From Trochalopteron elliotii (lineage: Eukaryota; Chordata; Aves; Passeriformes; Leiothrichidae), in contig JANPWX010000126.1 in assembly GCA_024734555.1 (NCBI GenBank), positions 1,926,433-1,990,432 of the forward strand: 64,000 bases of DNA. The letters run 5' to 3'. Of the stretch, positions 13,590 through 26,261 are shown one piece after another. The notes under the pieces were generated by a model. The model was not told where the DNA came from. It ran no database searches and saw only the letters and a program-made list of their open reading frames with translations. Position numbers and translations under genes: made by a program. The number at the start of each line of letters is the position of its first letter. Position 1 is the stretch's first letter.

Positions 13590-13665
13590 TGATAATAGAC
13601 CCAGGGCAGAGCCAAGACAAGAATCTGACCTAAGGACTGTACAGACCCAGCACACTGGGCTCACA
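13590..13665 (+). repeat. MIR-like ancient SINE fragment (3' half)
   Basis: 'ggcagagccaagacaagaat', then 'ctgacctaaggactgtacag' and 'acccagcacactgggctca' follow the MIR 3' order (gcagagccaggacaagaacccaggtctcctgactcccagcccagtgctct). The copy is short and diverged. Confidence 0.45.
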
Positions 13666-16600
13666 CAGAAACACAGCTGTGACAGGCTACCCACACTTCA
13701 ATTCACACTGGGGTTTTAATATAAAATATCTTTTTTGATCAATCAGTTTTGATGTGTGTCCTAATGGAAGGAACGAGGAACCTGCAGGACAGAAGTCCTA
13801 GATTTTGGCCCTGAAGCCTTGTTATTTCCAAATCAGAAGGATAAAACTGAAACAAACAAACTGGCTCAGTGCTATCTGACCTCCTTATAAATCCTGACAG
13901 CTACCAATGTCCCAGCACAGCATTCAGAGGCACTCACTTGCCCTCCTGTCCCACCCACTGTACCCAGCCCCTCGCTGTCCCAGGTGGAATAGTCTGCTTG
14001 GGGTTTGGACAGCAGCACAAAAGTCTGGTTGTGCTCCTGCACAGGCTGGAACTGACTCAGATAATTGGAATAGCTCTAACTCTAAAGTGTATGAGATGTG
14101 TAATCACCCAGGGATATAGATGTAGTTCACTGAATGCATTTAATAAGCTTAGCTAAAACCAGATTTGTTTTAGGACATTTTAAACTGATTAAGCTGGGTC
14201 ATGTGACATGGCTATGGCTTCACGTGGAGATGAGACCTTAAATTATTATTTTGCCTCTTAACTCCAACAAGGGACCAAAATTTCCAGGTTTTGATGCTGA
14301 TACTAAAGCAATTACTGAAATAAATCTGGAATAAACCTGGAAATGCTTTAAAAACAACAACTTATTCTTCAAGGGAAATACTCCTATTGCAGTTCAAATT
14401 CAAGGTGGCATTTAGACTTGAAGCTGGATTTCCCAGTCACAGTTTAAGCTATGAAGGATTAATAGAGCTGAAGTCAGTCAGAGGAAACACTGCTTGGGTG
14501 CAGGGCATCCTTCCACCTCAGGAAAAGAGACACAGGCAGGGCTTCTTTTGGGAATATTTTAGGAATTAGTAGACACAAATAGTTTAATGACATGATTCCA
14601 GAAGAGTTTTTAAATGCCCTGCTTCCTCCTGTAATACAACAGACTTCTGAAACACTGACACTCCTCTTCTTAGCTCAGTGACTGCAGTTTGGGCAGGAGA
14701 TAATAGACTGTGCTCTTGGACATGTCTCAGCACCAAGTGAAGGGTGTTCTTTGGAATACCTTGTCCTAACACACACCTCAAGATTTTCCCCTTCCCCACA
14801 CTGGATACTAACCTGGGAGAGTGTAACTTTCCCCTGAAAGCACCTTTCTCTTAAACACCAGCCTGTGCTGAAGCTGGGGGTCAAAGCATGCTCATTCAGC
14901 AAACCAGAATGCTGCAAACAGCATCCCACCCCCAGCAGAAACACCAAAATCATTATCTTTTAAGGAACAGCCAGCCCTCAGGCTGCGAAGAGGAGGGGGT
15001 GAGGGACCCATTACCCTGCACAGATCCCACTGCAAATTTACTGGCCTCCTGTCTCATTCTAACAGAGTGAGGTTGGGGGAGAGAAATACCACACATAAAT
15101 TCGCACAATCAGTCATACAAGGGGGAGAAAAAAAAAATCCACAGTCGTCTTGAAGATTTACGAGCCCCCCTGAGCTACAGCACAGAAAAAACAAAGACAC
15201 ACACACATACACACAAGGAGTGAAGGGAAACGTGATCCCACTTGCAGCTTTATTCCTTTATCATGTTCCCTGACAGCAACCTGGGCTCAGGCTGTACAAA
15301 GAGGAAGCACACAGAAGGTGTGGCTGTGAACAGCAGAGCAACAGCCCTGGACTAGTAATGTCCATGTTATAAAAGCTTGGCACTGTTCCTTCTGGGTGAT
15401 CTTGAAGCACCAGAGAAATCCTCCAGTGCCCCTCTGACCTCAGTTAAACTGGCATAAACTGAGTCCTGACATCCCAGCCAATGGAGCTGCTGCAAACTCA
15501 CCTGGCATAAGCTGGGACCAAAGTATGTCCCATCATTGCTTACATCCCTGGGATGTGCCCATTTGGACAAGTGCTATCTGCACTGCCCACTCACTTACAG
15601 TTCTTCCACAGTTTTTAGAAAAGCTATGCTTTAATAAGAGAGAGATCTGTGGATCCAGATCCTCAAGTGTGTCCTCCTATGTTGAACAACATGACACATG
15701 TAGAATTTACATCCCTTTAAACTCTCAATTTGGGCATTAAAAAATGAATGCACTAAACAACACCATTTTTTACAAAAACCCCCCTTGATTGTGGAATCTC
15801 CTCTTTCTCTCACAGAGACAGTAAATATACATTGGTAAATGATACACTTAAAACAATCTAAATCAAGTGAACATGACAAGAGCTTATCATCAATGATCAA
15901 TCACACTGCTTGTCGCTACATTCCACCCAGCTCCTTACAATATTATATCATCCACACGGGCTGTGCAGTGACAGGAACATTCCCCTCTTACATGTGTGTA
16001 CAACACCTAATGCACACCTCCAGAGCCAGTCCTGGGCTCTGACCACTGGGGAATGCTGGCTCTGCTCAGCTGCTAGTAGGAGTTGGGTGGACCTCTTTGT
16101 GTAAATTTAAAACTTCAATTAAGATTTCCATGGCCCGGTCATTGCCCCTGAAATCTCCTAACTAAAGTGTTCCCACCCTTCTGCGCCCCTCTGTTACTGC
16201 TTTCTAACTAGGTTCAAAACCATAGCTTTAAAAATTCTAAACATCAGTAAAGTTCAAAGTAAACTCAGAATCAAATCTCAGCAGCCTATTTTAAGTTTCT
16301 TCTTGTAAGTTTAGCTTTAACAACCTCCAGCTGAGGAGTGTTGGGTACAGTTCACCAAAGCAATATAAGCAGAGGTATGGTGCAAAGAAGCAGCCCAAAA
16401 GCTCTATTTAGTTTCCTCACCACTGGTCCTGACTCCAGCACAGAACCAGTGACTGGTTTACATCTATTTCCCCATTAGTTGATATAAGCAGTTTAATCTG
16501 CAACCTGCCCTACCACACAAACTTAAAAGCCAGTGATTCCTTCCCTTTTCAGTCACATAATATGACCATGGCCAAAAAATATGTTTGAACACCTCAGTCC

Positions 16601-19600
16601 ACTTTGAGGGATTATTTGGGCATGTTCCAGTTCAGATGCTTTTTCTGAAGTCAGTCTGTGATTTTCACCTTAGCAGTTTTGCTACAGCCTGAGATAAGTC
16701 ATGGAGTCTGCAGACACCAAGGCTCAGTCCTTAGGAACACCTGTAGAAAGGGAATGGCAGGTGCAGGTGAGAGAAGCACCTGGGCCCACAGACATGAGGC
16801 CGTGTCCCAGTTATGACACCAGCTGACAGCCACTCAGTGCCAAGTTTTTAAAAACAATATGACTTGGGAGCATGAGCTGTCTTTGTAAAAGTCACTGATG
16901 AATTTTGAACCCTAAGACCCAATGCCTTTCCTAAAAGCCTTGGCTCTTAAAAACCCTAGTGGGGCAGATGGGTGCAGAGTGGCACCAAGAGCATCAAGTA
17001 ACAAACAACCCAACTGCATTTGGAAACAAGAGTTTCAGCAGAACTGGAATTGGTCCTTAATGACCAATACTAAAGCCAGAAATTAAAATGATCCTTTTCC
17101 TATACTGCCAAATACATAAATGTATGTCCTATCTTTATGATAAGAAAGCTACGGTGCATGAGGTGTTTGGGACTCACTGCTGCATGGCTGAGGGACAGGA
17201 GACTGTGTCAGGCAGGGGCAGGGCCAGGGCCAGAGATGTGCAGGTGAGCTTCCTTTGAGAAACGGAGCCGAGTATGAGCGTGTGGGAGCCGTGCACCAGC
17301 CCATGGGATGGTTTTGCTTGGTCTGTAACAGATACTGCCTCAAACAGGATTTCTTCAAGGGGACAAAGCAGCCTGGAATAGGACTAACACAGTGTCTCAA
17401 TGGCTGTGGGATGATATATTTGTGCCTTACCATCACACCTGTTAAGAGCTCAAATGCACTTTGGAAAAAAAGTCCAAACCTCACTTCAACTAGATCTCAT
17501 GCAATCCAAATCCTCCACTCTCCCACCTCCCAGAGCTTTTGTGCTGCACTTTCAGTGCAATTACATGCTAAATATCTGTCTGTCAATATGCTGGATCCCC
17601 TCAATTTGTATGACATGCTTTAACGCAGGCCTAGCCAAGCCTAATGGAATGACAGCTATGCCCTCCAACCATAGACTGAGTGCTGCTGGGAGAGCTTGCC
17701 CGGCTCCATGAGGAGCAGGGGAGGGGGAGGACAGAGGAAAACCAAATGTCACCAATTAGCTGCCACACTTGGACCCTGGCTCAAAGAGAAGAGACTGGCC
17801 ACCTTGTCTGTTGTTGGCTCTGGATGAAAAGCCAGCAAGGAAATGCCATGCTGTGTGTGCTGCCGGGCCCCAGACAGACACAGCCTCTGTCATGGGTGGT
17901 TTGCCAGCAGGTGTAAACGTGGAGAGCTTGTAGTGAACATTACTGGGCAATGCTGGTTTACAGCAGCTGAGGGTTGGATCCCTCAGTCGTTGCACTGATC
18001 CCATATCATGGGTGTTTTAGTCATGCACACCAGGAAAGAGTCAAACTGGAAAAAAACCAATTCTTTTTGAAATAAATCCTTAAACTCCCAGGCTAATCTT
18101 CCATAATATCGATGAATCTCTCCAAGCTTGTTTTTGTCTTCATGTCCAGAACAGCTGGGAAGGTCCTTAGAAATGACCAAATCCATCACCCTCTGGTAGG
18201 AAATGAGAAAAAAGGGCCAGGGAGAACCGCTTAACAACCAGAGAGAATTCTATTTGTTCAAAACCTGGTACAAGGGGAGGGGGAAGATAAAATGTATCCC
18301 AACTGCACATTATCAGGAGGGGAACGAAAACCGGCTAGAGGGACACGGCACTAAAAATAATGATTTTTCAGCCAGCAGCCAGACAGGCGTCTAATCCCAT
18401 CTGAATAGAGACATCACTGGAACAGCACCCGTCAGGGTGACTGCTGATGCTGATTCCAGCTGGACAGGTCTCATACAGCCCAATAAACATACCTCAGTCC
18501 TGTGTTTCTGTTAAACCTTTTCTTTTATTCTGTTTAACTGCTTTCTTCCCTCAAACCTTATTGTCTCCATTGTAACCTAAGAGAGTTTTAAAAAGATGTA
18601 ATGAAAAAAGTTAAATGAAATCCATATATTATTAACCCTGGCATTTCAAGGGACTGTCCTGGCATTTGGTTGTAACTGTGTTTGTACCTGGGCTCTGGGA
18701 CCGTTCCTTTATGTGATGTTTGACAACTCTATGGTGCAACATCTCTTTTTTACAGATAAAAACTGTTGACATTTTACTTTTCAATATCAGAAGTGTTTAA
18801 TAAACACCTCCACATAACAAATATCGATTCCTTTGCCTAAAATAACAGCTCTGGACAGAGATTCAGCTATTCTGAATTTCCCACTCAGTAGGGAAGGTTT
18901 GTTTATTTTAAATCAGTGCAAGAATTTCCTAACTTATATTTATGGAAGAGAAAACAATAAATCAAATGAATACAAGCCAATTCTTGCCTCTGGTAGGAGC
19001 TGTCAACTTGAGCTCCCAGCCTTCCTCCTAGCTCTTGCAGGAGCCATTGAGCCTCCCTGAACCAAAGGCTATAGAAGGGCTGCATCCTAGACAAATCATG
19101 GATACAGCACTTTAGCTGTGGGATTCCTGCTCTGCAATGGCTCTGCAAGCAAGATAAACACTGTGAGTTAGTTGGTGGTGCCAGAGCCCTCTTGCTGAGG
19201 GCAGCAATGAGCAATGTGCAGCTGGACTCACACTGGGCACACTTCCCTGTGATGCCAGGCCTGGCCAGCCTGCAAGGGGAGCTCCTCATTTCAAGACTCT
19301 CTTCATCCTGGCCTAACGTCCTGTCAAGTGGCTGATGTGTTTTATTGCACATTTCAGCAATGACTGCAACATGAGTGTGCAAATCAGCATCCCAAATAAA
19401 GTATGGCAGGGCACCAGCTCAGTCCTCCTGCTCTATAATCTATAGCCTTGAAACAGAGAGGTCCTGCTGCCCAATCACCACAGGGCACCAAGGATGCTCT
19501 GCTTTCTGATTTAGTGGTATTTTTCTTGCCTTTTGCTAGTATTTAACTATGTCTATAAAGGAGTATAAGCAAAACCCCTCTACTTTGCTTTATGATGACA

Positions 19601-20315
19601 AGAACCACAGAAGACCATCCCAAGGAAACAGCAGCCCCTGCGGACTACCACTGCTGCACCTTTTGTCTTCTTCATTTACCCTCCAAAGCTGATTGCCAGA
19701 TTCTGTTTGTAATTCATTATTCCTCCCCTATGTGAACCTTTTTGCCATGTTAATTCTGAAACTACAAACCATCTGAAAGAGCAAAGGTTATGGGGGAAGG
19801 TTTAATTCTCATGTTCAATGCGTTTTGACACTTGAGCAATCTTTCACCTATCTCAGTGGGTAGGAAATAAAGTCAATCCAGACTAAATTGCTCCAAAATT
19901 TGAGCACTCAAAAGTCAAACTTGAACATGGTTCAAAAGTGCCCAGTAGACTGCTTTTTATAGAGGACTGAAATGAAATTCTATTTCCAGGTTTTCCCTGG
20001 AGCATTCCAAATCTGGACCTGTGGCACCATTACTGCACTTTAAGCACACTTACTGAAATATAGAAAACACCTTTGCTCTTTATGAGTTCAAACACACTCT
20101 AGACTAAATGACTCAGAATGAATACCTGAAATAATGTCAGCAGAGCCAGATGTTTAGCATTTGTAGAAGTTAGTACAAAACAGCTCAGTCTGTACTTTCC
20201 AGATACTCAGAAGCAAAATATCCCAAAATATTTCCAGACACGTCAAAATCAGAAGTTCTTCATATGCTTTGTGGAGAGATTTTTATTTTAAATTCAGCTG
20301 TATTTTTTTTTCTAG
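13666..20315. other. Non-coding sequence
   Basis: No supported gene. It contains a (CA)n-type microsatellite at 15197-15214 and a small GGGCCA-type repeat at 17215-17235. The longest frame (18903-19382 minus, 159 codons) is about the length expected by chance in a window this size and has no recognisable domain. Confidence 0.6.
15197..15214. repeat. Short (CA)n microsatellite
   Basis: Imperfect CA dinucleotide tract with one CATA interruption, preceded by an A-rich run. Confidence 0.9.
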
Positions 20316-20512
20316 GCCTGAATAATGATGCAAATCTGATGAGAATTAAGACAGTAAAGGAGCCCACGAAATCCTTTGGCTACACAGCAACAGAGAGGGG
20401 GTCTCCAGAGAAGGAAATTTCATCCGTCTGCTTCGCTGACAGGAGAAGGCTCAGCATGATAAAAGAGATCCTGCCACTTGCTCTGAGAAACCCCAGCAAA
20501 ACTCTGCACTGA
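20316..20512 (+). CDS. Candidate terminal coding exon, unrecognised product
   Basis: A strong splice acceptor, a run of pyrimidines ending 'tttttttttctag' at 20303-20315, opens directly onto a frame of 65 codons that ends at TGA 20510-20512. Read in phase (two bases complete a codon), the product is hydrophilic and charged, rich in Lys, Arg and Glu. It has an ER-rich middle and a basic cluster (DRRR) about 20 residues before the end. It has no transmembrane segment. Several CpGs are kept (for example at 20367 and 20425), which is unusual for the surrounding depleted DNA. I do not recognise the family. An upstream partner exon is not identified. The next AATAAA I see on this strand is near 21396. 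It could equally be a lncRNA exon or a chance acceptor, so confidence is low. Confidence 0.25.
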
Positions 20513-23500
20513 TACATCTCCTCTGACACCTGCTCCAGCTGATCCTTTGCAATTTGACAGGGCTGGAGGGCTGAGGGCTAAAGAGGAGGTGGGCCAGGTC
20601 CTGAGAACAAGCGTAACATTTCATGTGTCTGATCTGGCTCTTGGCTTTTGTAAAGGCTGAAAATGAAAAAAAATCAAACATTTGGGCACCCATTCTGTTG
20701 TGTTGCCAAGGCTATGCAACCTATTCTCTGATGTTTATCTCCTACTTGAAGTTCATTTTGCTGTACAGTATTGCTAGACACCTTTTTATATTGCCTTTTT
20801 AACATTTTATCTTACAAATCAATCCTTTCAGCTCCCTACTCCTTATCCTCCTTGAACTTGTATCTGTGCAGGAGAGCACTGCATCGTTTATCCCTCTCTA
20901 GTCCTCTGGGGACTTCACTGAAATCCTCACCTTGAGAACACGAAAACATTAACTGCCCCTGGCTCTAGTGCACAGCCAACTAGCCTTGGAGGTTGCAAGA
21001 GACCTGAGGCAACGTTCCAGATGTGTAACACATCTTTCTCAGTTTACATGAGACATATTCACTTGCAAATACTGACAGCACACAAACTCCTGATAATCTA
21101 CATGCCACACATCACAGAACACATACACTTGCCATAGCGTGACAACATCAGCTAACATAGCTTTTAGAAAGTCTTAGAGAAAAGCTTTCTCTCACAAGGC
21201 TGATTTTGTAGCTGTGTCTCCAGAGCTTTTCCATTGTTGTTTGAGGCTATGATTTATCTCAGTTACTGACTAGAAGGAGAACAATGTAATGATCTGAACC
21301 TCACAGAATTTCCCACTTCCATGTACTGGCACTGCTTTATTTTTCTGGAGAGAAAGAGTGTTTAGTCTGTTTAGCCTTTGCAATTCATGAAAAAATAAAT
21401 AAACAGGCATTGTCTGTGTTTTTCTTTCCTCACCTTATAAATACATCATCCTGATATGTGTTACCTGCTGCAAAATCCAGCCAATTTGCTCTTTCCTTTA
21501 CAGAAAAGATGAAGCATCTTTTCCCAGTGATGAATAATTGAGTCAGACCACATTACCTGCAGTCAGGTTGCAGGTGCCAACCAGCTGCACATCTCCAGCC
21601 CCATTCCCCTGCTGCTCTGGTTTGCCTTTCTGTGAACTGCTCCCAGGGGCTGCACAGAAACCAGGGAGGGGGAGGCTTAATGCACTGTTTCCACTCATAG
21701 AAAGCATAAGCCCTGCACAGCAGTGGCTCCTTTGTGCCTTTCTTCTTGAAGGAGGAGTTTGTGTTTGGCCTCTAGAACTGAGCATGGGCACAGCTTTATT
21801 CCCCAGAAGTGGTGTGCAATTTCCCCATGTTATAATTCAATTCTCATACAGTGGTGCTATCACAGCAACAAAATGTGCTGCTGTCCTTTCATTCCCTGTC
21901 AGTCCATCTGTGTTTACAGTCCATTCTGTAACCACTGAACTCGAGTTTCCTCTGGTAAAAAATCAGTAAGAACAAAAATCAGGAAGGATTACACAGCAAC
22001 AAACTACTTTAAAAACCCACTCTGATGGCATTCCTTAAAATCTGTGCCAGATGGAAGACTTTCAACTAAGAGAAAAACTTGGAAAAGTCCCATGTCTTCT
22101 GGCTGAACTACGAGCAACTAAGTTCCACTGCACCGACACGAAAGGCAGTAAGAAGCAGCTCATAAATTACACTCAGCTGCTGCCATCATGAGTTACCAAT
22201 TTGTAATTTTGTAGAGATTACACCAAAGCCATGGGCAACATCAACCTGAGCTCTCAAACTCTCATTGAGCTGGGACAGTCTCACTCCTAGTGGCACAGGT
22301 AAAGCTATAGTGCATGTCTCCTCTTAAGGAAGCACAGTCCAGAGCAACACCAGCCACAGTCTGAAACCCAGAGCTCCCCTGTGCACAAAGCAGTGTGAGG
22401 TTTATGAGCTCACATCATAAGACACATCAGTTTGCATGATTGCAAAGTGGATGTTCACCTGTTTTGCAAAGTGAATCAAAAAAGCAGAACTTCTTAACAC
22501 TTTAGTTAAGTTTGATCTAATCCCAATTTTTTTTTAGTCATTGGTGACTTGCCAAACGAGCAAACATGGAACAGTTCCACAAACAGTGCAGTTCACTGGA
22601 ATTCAGAAGGGAGCTTGGAGAAACTGCAAAACCCAAAGGTGTACGAAGAACAGCCCATCCATTCCTCCCTCTTTAGTCAGCATAGAGCATTCCCATACTG
22701 AATTTTCTTCATGAAGGAAAGGAGAGAAGGGAGAGAGCTGGTGTCAGGTGAGGATTTCAGGGTCTGGCTCATCAAATTCCAGGAGAATGACCACCCTCGT
22801 AACCCAAAACAGCTGCTGTGTTTATAGTAAACATAAATGATAACTGGGTGGCCTTTGAAGCCACCATGTCCAGTCCTGGTAATTATGGACAAGTGGATAC
22901 AGCAGTGATGATCCAGAGCATTTGTTTAACGTTCAGACATAATTAAGGCCATTATCAAATTTCTGCCCCTTCAGCAAAAAGGGGGAATGGGGTCAATCGT
23001 CTGATAGCACAGGCAGAAAAGCAAGGGAAGAGTGTCTTCCCAGAGTAACTCACACTGGATAAAGTTCCTGAGTACCACCTGGTGCAGGGCTCGGACAGAG
23101 GCAGGTGATGATGGAAGGCCCCTTGGGCACAGCAGCCAAATGGATTCAACACCAGGGCCTCCCACAGAGCTGTCCCAGCCCCTGTCCCTTGGCTCCAGGA
23201 GACAGGGTAGCTCAAACACCAAATGCATGTCTTGGAATGTCACTTCTTGAGTGAGGGGAGGGGGCAGTGGCAGCATTACTAATTGCAAGGAGGTATTGCT
23301 TGTGTGCACTGGGAAGCACTACCCCCCCAGTGCCACCTCTATCCTGACCCATGGTGACTGCTTTCTGAAGGATGCTCTCCTTTCCCAAACACTCCAGCTT
23401 TATGGCAGAGGGAAATACCTAGTTTGCAAAGGGTTATTCCAAACACCAGAGCTGATGAAAAGGTAACTACACAAGGCCTTTATGGTGGGAAATTGAAATG

Positions 23501-24774
23501 ACCCATACTGAGAATTATCAAACAAAATCTAACCAAGTATGACAGTGAGAAAGGCTGGAGAGTTGGGGAATGACTTTTACCTTTTCAAAGTTAGAGACCT
23601 AGAGCTAGGATCCATGTAGCATGTTTATTCCCTGAATAAAACCATATGATTATAGTGCATCTAAAAATTCTCCACAAGCTGGCAGGAGCTGCAAATGCCC
23701 AAACTGTCAAAACCACACTTTAGCCACACTTTGGTGAGACCAAAAGCACCATCCACAGATACCCAGGAATCCCAAAGGCCTTTTTTATTGTGACCTCACA
23801 GGATTAGCTTTCTTTCCCTCCTCAGAGGGAGAAGACCACAGATTGGAAAGTGGACTGAGATCTCAAAATGTGGCTTGGAGGACTTGGAGTAGTAACACCC
23901 CGCAGAGCTGCCCTGCATAAACACAACGTGTTGCTGAGCAGTTTAGGTGTGAATCATCATCTGTCTCCTCACTTGCAGGAGTCCCTGGCACAAGCTCATA
24001 CTGCCAGCAGCACCTCTTGCTCCATCTGAGGGGATGTGGCTCCAGTAGGCCAGAGGGGCTGAGGGATGGGGTAGCTGTTCCCTCGGGAGCTGCTCCCTAA
24101 GGTCAGGGCTGGGGCACAGTGCCGGAGCAGCACTGGGAATGCTCACAGCTCTCTGCTCAGAGGATAAACAGAGGGCTGAAATCTCTGGGGTTGTTAATCT
24201 GTCACCTTTCCCCAGCACTGAATAAATTTTTTAATGTGTTTTTAAAAGGAAAGTAAATAAAAAGAAAAAATAGAAGAGATGATAAATGGGACCATTTCTA
24301 TTCCCTTCATCACTGGGCAATACCACCCAGATATCTGGCAGGGACAAAATATTGAAAGGTTTTCCTGCCTTGCCATCCCCAAAAACCATGTGGATTCACA
24401 GAAGGTCTAATAATCTGTGTATCCCAGATTTACTCTCCTCCCCTTCCCCTGCTGCTACAGAAGCTGCAATGAAGTGGCCCTGCTTTTTCCATTTCATGAA
24501 ACTCTGGACTGCATGAACAGTGCTGCTCAAATACAAACCTGATTTAACACTATGCTAAGCTAGTCCAAAAAGATCCTGAGTTTCCATTGTGCTGCCAGGA
24601 TTTTCCTACTAAGAAGCTGGAAGAACACATCACATAACCTAAAACTACTCTGTGCAAAGCTTGCAGCTGTTAAAACAGCCAACAGTTTCCCAGAGCATGT
24701 GTGTCTTTGCTGCAGAAGGGAGTGTGTGAGGCTGCCGGCCGCACTGGGCAGTGAATCAGCCTGAGGCCCGCGGG
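20513..24774. other. Non-coding sequence
   Basis: No supported gene. Open frames such as 21538-21969 (plus, 143 codons) and 22971-23309 (minus) have no recognised domain. No young transposon is visible. Confidence 0.6.
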
Positions 24775-24862
24775 ACTCGGCCCAACTCTGACCTGCTGCG
24801 TGACCTTGACCCTGTTACTCCACTTCTTTGTGCCTCTGCTCCCTCTGCAGTACTTCATCTGG
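24775..24862 (-). repeat. MIR-like ancient SINE fragment (reverse)
   Basis: 'ctgctgcgtgaccttgaccc', then 'tgttactccacttctttgtg' and 'cctctgctccctctgcagta' give the reverse complement of the MIR core (agctgtgtgaccttgggcaagtcacttcacctctctgtgcctcagtttc). The gtgacctt block and the ctttgtgcctc block are the clearest. Confidence 0.6.
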
Positions 24863-26029
24863 CCTCCCTGCTTACCCTGTCAGCTCTCTGTGCTGGGCTT
24901 GTCTGCTGCAGCCTTGTACAGATGACACAGGCAGGGGCCAATACCATAATATTAACACTTGCTAGCCAGGTTCCTCACCATGGAGCAAGGGACTTCTTCC
25001 TACAGCTGCAGAACATGGCAAGAGCTGGTACAGACTCTGCCATCACCCATAAACACAGACCAAATGACACACAAATCCTGACAGTTGTTGTCATCTATCT
25101 CTAAGAATCACTGCTTCCACCTCAGGGAAGGCCTTCTCCTGAAACCCAGTGCCTCTGCAGCCAGGTGCTGTTGGCCTTTTAGATGAGAGGTGCTTGAGGA
25201 AGCGTATCACCACAGGGAAAACTTAGAGAGTTCCATCCCATTCATCTTTCTTCAAAATCTAACTGAAGTAAAGCACACACTTGGCAGCATGTAACAGGAG
25301 AGAAATATGCTCCAGAGACTACTGGAGTGCACACGGTTCTGGTGACACCAGTGGTCTTTGGAACACAGGTCATCTCAGCTGGATTTTCTGCTTTCCTCCT
25401 AACACAGCTGCCATTAAGGAGGTTGGAGCAAAAGATAAACACCACTTCAGCCCCTGAAAAGAGCACCTTCATGTGTGCACCATCTCTCCAACTCTCAGAG
25501 CCAAATGTTTACTTGAGGCTCGAGCCAATTACTGCTGAAGACACGGCAACAAGAGCTGGTTCAGTGAGAGACATGAAAATGTGTGCTGGGGTACCCGTGA
25601 GGGTGTGAAAGCTGCAGACCATGTGCTGCTCCTCTGAACACACCTGTAATTGCTTCTAGCCCAATATTTACCTTCCTGAAGAGAGCAGTGACCAACCACC
25701 CAAGAGCACCTGGCTACTGTACAAAGCCCCAGTGGAGCTGCTTCCTCTGTTTTGTGTGAAGGAGGAAGCGGGGGCAGCTAATAATTTCTTCTCTGTAGCT
25801 GTACCACACAAGTAATCAAACAACTGTTGAAAGTTGGGAAGGGAGGTGTAGGGGCAGGGGGGGGAAGGACCATGTGTTAACCCAACTGATAAGCTTTGCC
25901 CAGCCACAGCTCAGCCTGTCTTGAAGGTGGGGTGATGGGCATGTGGGTTTGTTCTTAGCAGTTCACCTGCTGCTGGCTTTCAACACTTTTTATTCCGTTG
26001 TTTTGTTTACCTTGCAGGCTTATTGTCAT
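24863..26029. other. Non-coding sequence
   Basis: Nothing recognised apart from an 8-base G run at 25857-25864. Confidence 0.6.
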
Positions 26030-26240
26030 CACCTCCGTGCTGCCAGGGCGGGCCTCAGGTGCGAGCGGTCTTCGATCGCTGGAGGTGCGGCCAGCACAGG
26101 ACAGAGGCCACACCGGGAGGGGCTCCTGCTGCCGCTGCTGGTGAAAATTGCTTCCTTTGCTGACGGTGATAACATCAGGCAAACAAACGCTGCGCGGACT
26201 ATTGAGCCTGTCTTTCTCCTCGTGACTTCAATTGCGTGGA
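26030..26240 (+). promoter_or_regulatory. CpG cluster upstream of a TATA box
   Basis: About 15 CpGs fall in about 210 bases, including 'gtgcgagcggtcttcgatcg' at 26060-26079, within otherwise CpG-poor DNA. A consensus TATA box follows at 26254-26261 on the plus strand, in a position that would fit a promoter transcribing rightward. No coding first exon is recognised. A moderate donor-like word (CAA|GTAAGA) lies at about 26385. This is an inference from composition and spacing. Confidence 0.35.
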
Positions 26241-26253
26241 GCATTCAAAGCAG

Positions 26254-26261
26254 TATAAATA
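26254..26261 (+). promoter_or_regulatory. TATA-box consensus
   Basis: TATAAATA, preceded by AG and followed by GACC, matches the TATA consensus exactly and sits just 3' of the CpG cluster. If used, transcription would start near 26285. TATA words also occur by chance in AT-rich DNA. Confidence 0.3.

Noticed and set aside
18903..19382. 159-codon minus-strand frame
   Set aside because: Cys/Ser/Leu-rich composition of translated non-coding DNA, no splice context and no recognised motif.
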